Shown in pieces: positions 22,995-28,748 of a stretch of DNA of 28,748 bases. Under the pieces are notes generated by a model. That model was not told where the DNA came from, ran no database searches, and saw only the letters and a program-made list of their open reading frames with translations. The stretch is from a virus, in IMG/VR virus record IMGVR_UViG_3300029309_000250, positions 1 through 28,748 of that record, one strand, 5' to 3'. Both the position numbers and the translations under genes were made by a program. Numbering within the stretch: the first letter of the stretch is position 1; the number at the start of each line of letters is the position of its first letter.

Positions 22995-24452
22995 TTAACT
23001 CGTTACAGGTCGTGGTTCTAATTCCAGCCATTCACGAGCCTTTTCCCCCAATGTCTTTGCGGAAAGCTCTATCTTTTTTCGTAAAGTTTTAACGATGTGT
23101 ACATCAACAGTTCCTTTTGTAACTAAATCTACATAAGTTACTGGGTCATGCTGACCTATTCTGTGTGCCCTGTCTTCCGACTGAACTCTTGTTTCAAGAT
23201 TAAAGTCATTGGCATAATACACCACGTTCTTTGCAGCCGTCAGTGTTAGGCCATAGCCTGCGGTCTGTGGGTTGGCAACAAAGAACCTTGCATCTCCAAA
23301 CTGGAACGACTGTATTGCCTTTTGCCTGTCCTGATCTGATGTATCACCAAAATAAGTTACCGTAGATCCTGGGCCATATTTATTTTCAAGGGTGTCTTTT
23401 ATGTTCCGTATATCATATCTAAACCTTGACCAGATGATTATCTTGCCCGACATCTCTTCTATTGTTTCAAGCAAGGCATCAATTCTTTTTGTTGGAAACT
23501 CAACTAAGTCTCCGTCATCGGTCATGACATGCCCACACAATACCTGTTGTAACCTAAGTAATTGAGTCATCACAGCAGGTGCAGAAACAAGTTGTCCATC
23601 ATCTAGCAAAGCGATAGCTGCTGTCTTGATAGAGTGATAGTGTTGTATCTGTTCTTTTGTGCAGTAAACTTCACGAGTCGTGTATATTTTATCTGGTAAA
23701 TCTAACGCTTCTTCTTTCGTAACTCTGTATGAAAAACCAGTTAGTTTGTTAGATAACTCTTCTAAATTACGGTAGCCAACGACTTGTTGAAAGCTGTGTG
23801 CCCCCATCTTTTGTGTTCTGGTGATTGCATATCTGCCCTGAAAAGAATAGTAGCTGTCGAAGCCAAGCAGTTGCTTGCCCATGAATCCACATTGTGCGTA
23901 AAGATCCATAGGCGATTTCGTAACGGGCGATCCGGTAAGGATACGTCTGTACGATGCACTTTGACTAAGCTTAACCAGAGCCTTAGTCCGCTTGGCTTTG
24001 GGGTTCTTAATAGTTGTGCTCTCATCGACCGCAAGTAAGAAAGTCGAGCCTTGTGTAAAGAGATCCACATATTGAGAGACCTTCTTCGACGCTCCAAATC
24101 CCTCCACGTTGACCAGTAAGATGCGGAACTTTTTACGCTCTTCAACCCCTTCGGATAGACGTTTGCGCTGACTCTTGTTCGGACTCGAACTCCAAACATA
24201 TATCTCAGGTTCAATGTCTTCTGGTAAATGAGCAGGTATTTCTGATATCTCCCAGTTTCTATACACACCTTTTGGCGCAACGATAACTGCTGTGTCGATA
24301 CGTTTGTTATCGTATAGCCATGTGATGTTATCGAGCAATACCTTTGACTTGCCGCAACCCATTTCCATGAAGTATGCGAAGTTGGTTTTGTCGTAAGATT
24401 TTTGTAACGCCTCTTCCTGATGGGCGTATGGTTTTGTTTTGTATCTAAACAT
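22995..24452 (-). CDS. SNF2-like superfamily 2 helicase/ATPase
   Basis: A 485-aa ATP-dependent translocase. Visible motifs: Q-like YAHQEEAL (9-16), Walker A MGCGKSK (31-37), motif II VDEST (142-146; the DExx of SF2, here DEST), motif III TGSP (173-176), then the helicase C domain with IIIWSRFRYDI, VANPQTAGYGLTLTAA and the arginine-finger motif QSEDRAHRIGQ. This set is typical of phage SNF2 proteins, compact and without a chromatin-reader domain. Such enzymes translocate on dsDNA and in phages may help replication, recombination or removal of bound proteins. The ATG follows the upstream stop directly (TAAATG), and a promoter region lies after its own stop. Confidence 0.92.
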   Translation of the reverse strand: MFRYKTKPYAHQEEALQKSYDKTNFAYFMEMGCGKSKVLLDNITWLYDNKRIDTAVIVAPKGVYRNWEISEIPAHLPEDIEPEIYVWSSSPNKSQRKRLSEGVEERKKFRILLVNVEGFGASKKVSQYVDLFTQGSTFLLAVDESTTIKNPKAKRTKALVKLSQSASYRRILTGSPVTKSPMDLYAQCGFMGKQLLGFDSYYSFQGRYAITRTQKMGAHSFQQVVGYRNLEELSNKLTGFSYRVTKEEALDLPDKIYTTREVYCTKEQIQHYHSIKTAAIALLDDGQLVSAPAVMTQLLRLQQVLCGHVMTDDGDLVEFPTKRIDALLETIEEMSGKIIIWSRFRYDIRNIKDTLENKYGPGSTVTYFGDTSDQDRQKAIQSFQFGDARFFVANPQTAGYGLTLTAAKNVVYYANDFNLETRVQSEDRAHRIGQHDPVTYVDLVTKGTVDVHIVKTLRKKIELSAKTLGEKAREWLELEPRPVTS

Positions 24453-24653
24453 TTACTTCTCCGAAAGCTGAACGACATTGTTTCTCTGAAACCCTGTTAA
24501 TAAAACTTTAAGTTCTTCGTCGCTTGCTGTTGGAATAAACTCCCGATACATCTCTATTGCCTGTTTCAAATTTATCTCTCCGTCACAATACTGATCACAC
24601 ACATCAAACATTTTCTGCGTCTCAGGTGACGTTGTTCCTCTCATATCAATCAT
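24453..24653 (-). CDS. Small helical hypothetical protein coupled to SNF2
   Basis: A 66-aa protein (MIDMRGTTSPETQKMFDVCD, then QYCDGEINLKQAIEMYREF) with predicted helices and a DEELKVLLTGF segment. The stop is followed at once by the SNF2 ATG, and its start overlaps the 88-aa gene by ATGA. Small proteins directly upstream of phage SNF2 genes are frequent; it might assist the helicase, but nothing in the sequence proves it. An internal ATG at M15 is a weaker alternative start. Confidence 0.65.
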   Translation of the reverse strand: MIDMRGTTSPETQKMFDVCDQYCDGEINLKQAIEMYREFIPTASDEELKVLLTGFQRNNVVQLSEK

Positions 24654-24916
24654 TCTTTATACTCCTGCCCAACCCTGCCTTCGGGAAGTCTGTTACCAAG
24701 ACTGCCTGTGGATAAACCGTTTCTATATTGCATATCGTAATTACCTCTGTAAGGCTCTTCTACAATACAGCTAGAAAAATTTAGATATACATCATCAAAG
24801 TCTGTATCCACTGAATAACTGGACACCGCACCGTCAACGTACCGCTTGTCCCAGACAACACCATTAAAGGAATTAGACCTTATTAAAGTAAACCTAGTGT
24901 TCATTGTCGTGTTCAT
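24650..24916 (-). CDS. Hypothetical protein (88 aa)
   Basis: An 88-aa protein (MNTTMNTRFTLIRSNSFNGV, VWDKRYVDGAVSSYSVDTDF, and so on). It is probably beta-rich with many aromatic and Ser/Asn residues and has a single cysteine. No family recognised. It overlaps the zinc-ribbon gene (ATGA) at its start and the 66-aa gene (ATGA) at its end, so it is translated within the same operon. There are two candidate starts, Met1 and Met5; the overlap favours the first. Confidence 0.6.
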   Translation of the reverse strand: MNTTMNTRFTLIRSNSFNGVVWDKRYVDGAVSSYSVDTDFDDVYLNFSSCIVEEPYRGNYDMQYRNGLSTGSLGNRLPEGRVGQEYKE

Positions 24917-25611
24917 TTCGGCAGACCCCAGTTTCTATCAGGGTCATTGCGCCTGTTAGTTCCAAATTTTTGTCGCAGTTCAATATCATGCAGAACGGAT
25001 TGAGTCCCAACTTCTCGGACTTTGCCTGTCTGATTATTGATTACTTCAAAATAAGGCGTAAAACTTCCCATCCTTGTTTTGCCTGAGTTGCTCATGTATG
25101 TGCCATTCCAAAGATGCTTCTTAATTGTAAAGTGTCTGGATTCAACTGTGTGGCATCCCTTGCCGAATTTTTGCCAGAATACTTTATCCAAAAAGTAGGA
25201 TGACATTATCTCATACTTTGTTAAATCGTCAGGGTTTTTAGCCAGATAAACAATCCTCTGGTTATATGCTTGTTTGTTTTTAAATCGTAACTTGTAATCC
25301 ACGTTGACAGGTTGAGCCTCTTTTTTAGCTATACGCTCCCTTTTTTTCCTATCCTTTTCCTCATGGTATTCATAAATTTTACGAGCGGTTTTTGCATCAT
25401 GTACACCCAATCCTTCCCCACATTTTGCACAATCAGGAAAGTAAACACCACTGACATCTTCTGATACTGTGTTGTTGAATGAGTCTCCATCTTTAGTGTA
25501 GTATCCATAAAAAGTTGTGCCGCAAAACTCACAACCTAGATGCCGCCGCTTTTCGTAGATTGGCTTCATCATGCTATCTTTAAGTTGTTGCAGTTTATTA
25601 AGACCCCGCAT
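24913..25611 (-). CDS. Zinc-ribbon-containing hypothetical protein
   Basis: A 232-aa protein. The N-terminus holds two Cys pairs, C27-EF-C30 and C61-AK-C64, the spacing of a zinc ribbon. A Lys/Arg/Glu-rich helix follows (KIYEYHEEKDRKKRERIAKK), then a C-terminal region with ESRHFTIKKHLWNGTYMSNS and a FTPYFEVINNQTGKVREVG segment. It is basic overall, so nucleic-acid binding is plausible. I found no HNH or other catalytic motif that I could defend. A purine-rich ribosome-binding site GGAGAGGAGAT precedes the ATG. The 36-base gap before it (25612-25647) is otherwise empty. Confidence 0.65.
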   Translation of the reverse strand: MRGLNKLQQLKDSMMKPIYEKRRHLGCEFCGTTFYGYYTKDGDSFNNTVSEDVSGVYFPDCAKCGEGLGVHDAKTARKIYEYHEEKDRKKRERIAKKEAQPVNVDYKLRFKNKQAYNQRIVYLAKNPDDLTKYEIMSSYFLDKVFWQKFGKGCHTVESRHFTIKKHLWNGTYMSNSGKTRMGSFTPYFEVINNQTGKVREVGTQSVLHDIELRQKFGTNRRNDPDRNWGLPK

Positions 25612-25647
25612 TTTGAAATCTCCTCTCCAACAATATGCCCATTACTA

Positions 25648-26028
25648 TTAACCCTGAAGCACTCTTTGCCATGCTGCTCGAACCTCTGCTTCGATGTCAC
25701 CGCCCACGGGTTCTGGATCTGTTAGCCAGTTTTCAATAACCTTATCAATAATAGTTACCGCTTCTTGCCACTTCATCTTTGGTTCTTCAATTATGGTTAA
25801 GTTTCCGTAGGCCATCTTGCCTGCCTGCTCATTTAAATCTTCCACATCGGACTCCTGAATGTCTTTCCCTACCATACCAGATGATACATAACTGTCAACT
25901 ATTTCAAGTGAGCATATCGAACAAGCTATGTTTCCGTTGGTCTTATCAAGAAAAAGAGAGGACAAACACTTAGGACATTGGCCTGCGTCCAACGGCATTT
26001 GATAGTGATCAGTGATATTTTTTTTCAT
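25648..26028 (-). CDS. Small zinc-ribbon hypothetical protein
   Basis: A 126-aa protein. The N-terminus has C18-PK-C21 and C36-SI-C39, a TFIIB-like zinc-ribbon spacing (QCPKCLSSLFLDKTNGNIAC), followed by an acidic linker. A helical C-terminal half (MKWQEAVTIIDKVIENWL) ends in VRAAWQRVLQG. The start lies within the last codons of the upstream acidic gene (20-base overlap), where the GAAGAAG acts as ribosome-binding sequence. The role may be regulatory or as an adaptor; no family recognised. Confidence 0.65.
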   Translation of the reverse strand: MKKNITDHYQMPLDAGQCPKCLSSLFLDKTNGNIACSICSLEIVDSYVSSGMVGKDIQESDVEDLNEQAGKMAYGNLTIIEEPKMKWQEAVTIIDKVIENWLTDPEPVGGDIEAEVRAAWQRVLQG

Positions 26029-26278
26029 CTTCTTCGTCCTCTTCTTCCATAGAAATTATGTTTTGATTAGCCATTGCCATAGCCGCTGAAAGCAGTTGAT
26101 TAACGACAATCGGACTGTTCCGGTTGTTCATGATAGCTAGGCCAAGACCTGCGGACATCAGCAAATAAGCGGCATAATCCTGGCCCACTCTTTCATTTCT
26201 TAACAATCGGATGCAGTTGCTTACAATTCTTGAAGCTTTGTCTGCTACTTCCTCATAATCAGGACAGTCGCTCGTCAT
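26009..26278 (-). CDS. Hypothetical protein with acidic tail
   Basis: An 89-aa protein. The ATG at 26278 is preferred over an upstream in-frame one at 26344, because it forms an ATGA overlap with the small membrane-protein gene, whose codons occupy the extension. Helical: DCPDYEEVADKASRIVSNCI, LLMSAGLGLAIMNNR, QLLSAAMAMANQNII. It ends in an acidic run (MEEEDEEDEKKYH). The acidic C-terminus could mimic DNA or serve as a binding tip; this is speculation. No family recognised. Confidence 0.6.
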   Translation of the reverse strand: MTSDCPDYEEVADKASRIVSNCIRLLRNERVGQDYAAYLLMSAGLGLAIMNNRNSPIVVNQLLSAAMAMANQNIISMEEEDEEDEKKYH

Positions 26279-26454
26279 TTTCTGTGCTCCCACAGCCCAA
26301 ATAAACCCATAGTCGTTAAGACAGACCCAGCTATCCCAAGACAAAAGAAAGCTATAATATCTTCAACTGCTTCCTGCATCTCAACAAAATTCCATGACCA
26401 ATAGAACAAGACTAACCCAAAAGAAACACAAGCCAAAGAAATAAGTCTATACAT
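26275..26454 (-). CDS. Small membrane protein, two predicted TM segments
   Basis: A 59-aa ORF with a strong ribosome-binding site (AAGGAGG) before the ATG and an ATGA overlap with the following gene. It has two hydrophobic stretches, residues 3-20 (RLISLACVSFGLVLFYWS) and 34-54 (IAFFCLGIAGSVLTTMGLFG), joined by a short acidic turn (EMQEAVED), and a basic C-terminus (WEHRK). This is a hairpin-like inner-membrane protein. It might be a small superinfection, lysis or membrane-recruitment factor; its place in the replication-side strand argues against a classical holin. No family recognised. Confidence 0.75.
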   Translation of the reverse strand: MYRLISLACVSFGLVLFYWSWNFVEMQEAVEDIIAFFCLGIAGSVLTTMGLFGLWEHRK

Positions 26455-26455
26455 T

Positions 26456-26683
26456 TTAATCCTCCTTTTCTGCGTCCACTATTTCAATATCACCTATAGA
26501 AAAGCCAAGACTCTTCCATAACCCTCTGCGCCTTCTCAGTCTGTTCTCCGCTATCTCTTTTGCCTCAACCTCATCTATAGCCTTTACAAACTGGTCTTTG
26601 TAAAACTCAATGACTAAACCAACCCTGTATCGAGAAAGCTTCCCCGATGGAAACCTGCTCTTGGTTCTTAACTCCTCAGTCAT
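26456..26683 (-). CDS. Basic hypothetical protein (75 aa)
   Basis: A 75-aa protein starting at the ATG at 26683, eight bases inside the upstream gene (ATGACTGA), rather than at a farther in-frame ATG at 26812 which lies deep inside that gene. It has SKFPSG-like charge near the start (TKSRFPSGKLSRYRVGLVIE), then a helix EAKEIAENRLRRRRGLWKSL, and ends acidic (VDAEKED). The Arg cluster suggests contact with nucleic acid. One base separates its stop from the small membrane-protein ATG. Function unknown. Confidence 0.6.
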   Translation of the reverse strand: MTEELRTKSRFPSGKLSRYRVGLVIEFYKDQFVKAIDEVEAKEIAENRLRRRRGLWKSLGFSIGDIEIVDAEKED

Positions 26684-27083
26684 AAGGCTCTTCCCATTCG
26701 TCCGTAAAAACACTGTCCAGATGTTTGATGATGTCGTCCGGTAGATACAGACGTGGTTCTTCATAGCCCAGCGGTTCAAGCGACCTGCGTCTGGGGTCTT
26801 TCGCTGACGCATCTCGATCCCCGATCCTTTGTTCTATCTCAGGCAGCCAGTCATCCAGATTGTGTCCATGTTCTTTGTCTTCTGGAAACAGGATAGACTT
26901 GCCGTCCTTCTTGATGTCGAAGATCATGTAGTTGTGACAGCCCCATGTATCCGTCACGACTTCATAGCCAAGACTTTCAATCTCACCCTCGACCTCATGC
27001 GTTCCGTTCCAGCCATCACCGTCACCGAACCCGAACTTTGAGAAGGCATCTTCCCATTCCCATGAAATAATTACTCTAGGCAT
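26676..27083 (-). CDS. Acidic hypothetical protein (135 aa)
   Basis: A 135-aa protein (MPRVIISWEWEDAFSKFGFG, DGDGWNGTHEVEGEIESLGY, and so on) rich in Asp, Glu and Trp. The C-terminal part contains DDWLPEIEQRIGDRDASAKD and DDIIKHLDSVFTDEWEEPYD. It is strongly acidic, so DNA mimicry or protein binding is possible, yet nothing decisive is visible. It starts in an 8-base overlap with the previous gene (ATGCCTAG) and ends in another. Confidence 0.6.
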   Translation of the reverse strand: MPRVIISWEWEDAFSKFGFGDGDGWNGTHEVEGEIESLGYEVVTDTWGCHNYMIFDIKKDGKSILFPEDKEHGHNLDDWLPEIEQRIGDRDASAKDPRRRSLEPLGYEEPRLYLPDDIIKHLDSVFTDEWEEPYD

Positions 27084-27357
27084 TAGTCACTCCAAATAAA
27101 AATTCGTTGATTGTTTCGATGTCTTCCAACACCACGAACCAGTTATCTCCACTGCCACCCATGTGAATGGCTGTGCAGTCCTCCTCCAAGTTTCCTGTCC
27201 TGACGGTCATCGGGCGCAGAATGAATTGCCCGTCACCAAAATAAAACACACACAGTTCTGTGTCCCGTAGGTCATAGCCATTGCTGCTGTTACCAACAAC
27301 GTGCAACGGCATACGCCTACGCTGTATGCGCTCAAATGATTTTTCAACTTCAGACAT
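27076..27357 (-). CDS. Hypothetical protein (93 aa)
   Basis: A 93-aa protein (MSEVEKSFERIQRRRMPLHV, VGNSSNGYDLRDTELCVFYF) with a charged start and a beta-rich middle (GQFILRPMTVRTG; NWFVVLEDIETINEFLFG). It starts in an 8-base overlap (ATGTCTGA) with the upstream gene. No family recognised. The run of similarly spaced 8-base overlaps around it suggests that translation is coupled through this whole block. Confidence 0.55.
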   Translation of the reverse strand: MSEVEKSFERIQRRRMPLHVVGNSSNGYDLRDTELCVFYFGDGQFILRPMTVRTGNLEEDCTAIHMGGSGDNWFVVLEDIETINEFLFGVTNA

Positions 27358-27778
27358 AAATCAGCTCCCCAAATAAACCACGTTGAATAATCTGGTCTGC
27401 AATCTCAGCATCGATGTCACCATAACAAACGTGATTTATGATGTGCCACGAGTCCAACATATGAATGCCCTTGGTGATAATAGTCAGTGATGTACCATGT
27501 GCCACCTCACCTTCATCACGATGCATCACTGAGTAGCCCCAGCCATCACTGCCATGATAAATTGCCACCGGAAAGTTTTGCATTATCTGCTTGCCGACCT
27601 TCAGGTCTTTGCCCTTCGTGTGGATGTAATCCATCCAGTGTGTACTGCCCCCTTCGAGTGCAGTAATCCAAATATTTTCGGCAGTGTCTGCCCACCATTC
27701 AAACGGGAATTTATGCGCTACCGTCAGGATTGGCGGTTCCAGCATACCTGTTGACTCTGTCCATTGTTGATTATTCAT
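27350..27778 (-). CDS. Hypothetical protein (142 aa)
   Basis: A 142-aa protein with the start at 27778 (MNNQQWTESTGMLEPP), eight bases inside the upstream gene (ATGAATAA); an ATG at 27889 would overlap that gene far more. It has PFEWWADTAENIWITALEGG, then STHWMDYI, a segment found in several phage hypothetical families with an aromatic T-A-L-E-G-G core. SLTIITKGIHMLDSWHIINH and ADQIIQRGLFGELIYV follow. Probable soluble alpha/beta protein; function unknown. Confidence 0.65.
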   Translation of the reverse strand: MNNQQWTESTGMLEPPILTVAHKFPFEWWADTAENIWITALEGGSTHWMDYIHTKGKDLKVGKQIMQNFPVAIYHGSDGWGYSVMHRDEGEVAHGTSLTIITKGIHMLDSWHIINHVCYGDIDAEIADQIIQRGLFGELIYV

Positions 27779-28058
27779 TGTGTGTCTCCTTCCACTGAAT
27801 CTCAATGCCATTCTCTGGTGGCTTTTCCTGACTGTTCGACATGAAGTCCCAGCCAGAATTGTGATAGCTGTTGACTGCGATAATCTCACGGTCTAGCAGT
27901 TCGTAATACTGGCGCAGTCTTTCAACAAACATTTTTAGATCACCCCACTTGATGTTATCAGTCGGGTGGGTAGTGAACATGATGCCGTCACCCATCAGGT
28001 CGCCACGCTCATTCGCCATGTCCATCTCTTCAATCATCAACTGCTTTAGCTTGCCCAT
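27771..28058 (-). CDS. Hypothetical protein (95 aa)
   Basis: A 95-aa protein (MGKLKQLMIEEMDMANERGD, LMGDGIMFTTHPTDNIKWGD) with a helix LKMFVERLRQYYELLDREII. It starts with the repeated junction GGAGGCAAGCTGATGGG, which shares a base with the upstream stop. It is unlike the neighbouring proteins beyond this start region. No family recognised. Confidence 0.6.
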   Translation of the reverse strand: MGKLKQLMIEEMDMANERGDLMGDGIMFTTHPTDNIKWGDLKMFVERLRQYYELLDREIIAVNSYHNSGWDFMSNSQEKPPENGIEIQWKETHNE

Positions 28059-28255
28059 CAGCTTGCCTCCGTTACATCTACTAAGGTCCAGTCATCTTCC
28101 AAATTTTTGATAATGTCCCAGTCATCACAGGCTGACCACTCATGACTTTTTAACTTGTCATTGTTCGCAAAAGCCCATGCTGTCTCTTTGTCGGGGGCTT
28201 CGATGAAAGTTTCGTAAACCACTTTCTGAACGGCAGTCACTCTATATTTACCCAT
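28058..28255 (-). CDS. Hypothetical protein (65 aa)
   Basis: A 65-aa protein starting at 28255 (MGKYRVTAVQKVVYETFIEA, then PDKETAWAFANNDKLK); a longer ORF reading back to 28315 would run inside the upstream gene. A beta-strand start followed by an ETAWAFA helix resembles small phage proteins of unknown role. The C-terminus reads TLVDVTEAS, and the codons for EAS are part of the repeated translation-start junction. One-base stop/start overlaps at both ends. Confidence 0.6.
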   Translation of the reverse strand: MGKYRVTAVQKVVYETFIEAPDKETAWAFANNDKLKSHEWSACDDWDIIKNLEDDWTLVDVTEAS

Positions 28256-28267
28256 TAGCTTGCCTCC
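28251..28267 (-). repeat. Repeated gene junction (GGAGGCAAGCTAATGGG)
   Basis: A sequence holding the ribosome-binding site, the upstream stop and the downstream start recurs three times: here, at 28054-28070 (one difference, TGATG for TAATG) and at about 28682-28699 (GGAGGGTAAGCTAATGGG). In two of the three copies the upstream protein ends in EAS. The match covers about 17 bases, longer than a ribosome-binding site alone would need. Confidence 0.6.
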
Positions 28268-28686
28268 GAATATGCCCGTAGCATTTCGCTGTGTCTCATG
28301 CTGGCAGTTTCCCACCAGTATTGTAGATTTTCCTCATGGTCATAGCGACTTTCAAAAATTGTCACGAACATGTCTTGGTCGTAATCATCCCAACTGATGA
28401 TGTAGTAGTAGTCGCACCATTTGTTTTCTTCCATCATCATGGGAATTGATGTGTGTTCAAAGTTTGGAAGCAATCGAACCTCGCCACCTTTTGGATTCTT
28501 GTTTGCCGCAACAAACGCCGCCGCAAATTCATCAGCTTCCCATCTTGGCAAGGGCCAAGCATATGCCTTGGCATCTTCTATGTGTGCCGCTGCACCCTGT
28601 GGGTATCCATCATAATGTTTGTAGACACCATAGTAGCAATCATCGTTCAGACGTTCCTCGAAAAAATATACCGCTCTTGTACCCAT
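28255..28686 (-). CDS. Hypothetical phage protein (143 aa)
   Basis: A 143-aa protein, MGTRAVYFFEERLNDDCYYG, then VYKHYDGYPQGAAAHI. The strand-turn-strand start with Y-x-H-Y-D-G-Y-P is found in phage and bacterial hypothetical proteins of unknown role. It is rich in aromatic and acidic residues, with a MMMEENKWCDYYYIISWDDY segment, and ends in SEAS. Its ATG overlaps the stop of the gene upstream (TAATG) within the repeated junction. No enzyme motif recognised. Confidence 0.65.
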   Translation of the reverse strand: MGTRAVYFFEERLNDDCYYGVYKHYDGYPQGAAAHIEDAKAYAWPLPRWEADEFAAAFVAANKNPKGGEVRLLPNFEHTSIPMMMEENKWCDYYYIISWDDYDQDMFVTIFESRYDHEENLQYWWETASMRHSEMLRAYSEAS

Positions 28687-28748
28687 TAGCTTACCCTCCA
28701 GCCTTCATCATTCAAAAGGCATAAAATGTTATCAATGAACCTTGGCTC
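28686..28748 (-). CDS. C-terminal end of a hypothetical protein (partial)
   Basis: The frame is open from the right edge and reads EPRFIDNILCLLNDEGWRVS before a TAA that overlaps the next ATG (TAATG). The 20 residues are too few for a family. The GGAGGGTAAGC within its last codons is the ribosome-binding site of the gene below, as in the two other repeated junctions. Confidence 0.55.
   Translation of the reverse strand, partial: EPRFIDNILCLLNDEGWRVS

Noticed and set aside
25612-25647. Possible 14-codon leader peptide (ATGGGCATATTG...) before the 232-aa gene
   Set aside because: It has no ribosome-binding site of its own and no attenuator structure around it.
26279-26344. Upstream start for the acidic-tail gene (111 aa)
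   Set aside because: The extension lies within the coding frame of the 59-aa membrane protein; the ATGA overlap supports the shorter start.
26684-26812. Upstream start for the 75-aa basic gene (118 aa)
   Set aside because: The extension lies deep inside the 135-aa gene; the 8-base overlap start matches the local pattern.
27779-27889. Upstream start for the 142-aa gene (179 aa)
   Set aside because: The extension overlaps the 95-aa gene by about 120 bases and has unlike composition.
1-28748. tRNA genes, CRISPR arrays, insertion sequences or integrase
   Set aside because: None was recognised on either strand; the only repeats are in-gene repeats, paralogs and junction sequences.

Overview
The window is a tightly packed segment of a tailed double-stranded DNA phage, most likely a marine podovirus-like phage. 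The basis is a gp10-like packaged-DNA stabilization/tail protein, large ejection-type virion proteins and tail-fibre modules of the sort common in ocean phages (N-termini such as TNSGIEKPGSG, RNLIINGAMQVAQRG and LPDSGAIKLSEIAS). A marine alphaproteobacterial host (SAR116, SAR11 or Roseobacter type) is plausible, but this is inference from resemblance only. Terminase, portal, capsid, integrase and a clear holin are not in the window.

Layout. Positions 1-15293 are all on the + strand and form a late/virion module. It holds a tail-fibre cassette region (1-4651, with three tandem ~125-aa paralogs and a 20-residue-repeat protein), the stabilization protein (4660-6801), a chain of small to very large virion/ejection proteins (6801-14838) and a T4-type lysozyme (14835-15293). 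The + and - gene sets converge on a ~100-bp spacer at 15294-15391 with an imperfect stem-loop. Everything from 15392 to the right edge is on the - strand and forms an early/replication module. Reading leftward from the right edge, it has small unknown genes (28748-24453), an SNF2-like helicase, a ribbon-helix-helix protein behind a promoter-like sequence, a coiled-coil protein, an SSB-like protein, an AEP-type primase, a UvrD-type SF1 helicase, a DUF6378-like protein, a family A DNA polymerase, and three small proteins ending in an AT-hook microprotein.

How it works together. Primase, SF1 helicase, polymerase with intact 3'-5' exonuclease, and SSB-like protein form a self-contained replication set. 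No DnaB-type helicase or DnaG-type primase is visible. Nearly all genes touch or overlap (ATGA, TAATG or 8-nt overlaps), so translation is probably coupled, and the few real gaps carry hairpins or promoter-like sequence. Four genes under 60 aa (2229-2408, 15392-15544, 22763-22909, 26275-26454) were recovered by reading the gaps directly.

Most unusual signal: a second, decayed copy of the 3' end of the DNA polymerase gene lies at 15812-15877, beyond a 69-aa gene that sits right after the polymerase. This suggests that a small gene was inserted at the end of polA together with a regenerated polymerase C-terminus. Other points of interest are a leucine at the position equivalent to E. coli Pol I Phe762, SSB-like C-terminal tips on both the SSB-like protein and the primase, and repeated translation-start junctions at both ends of the window.
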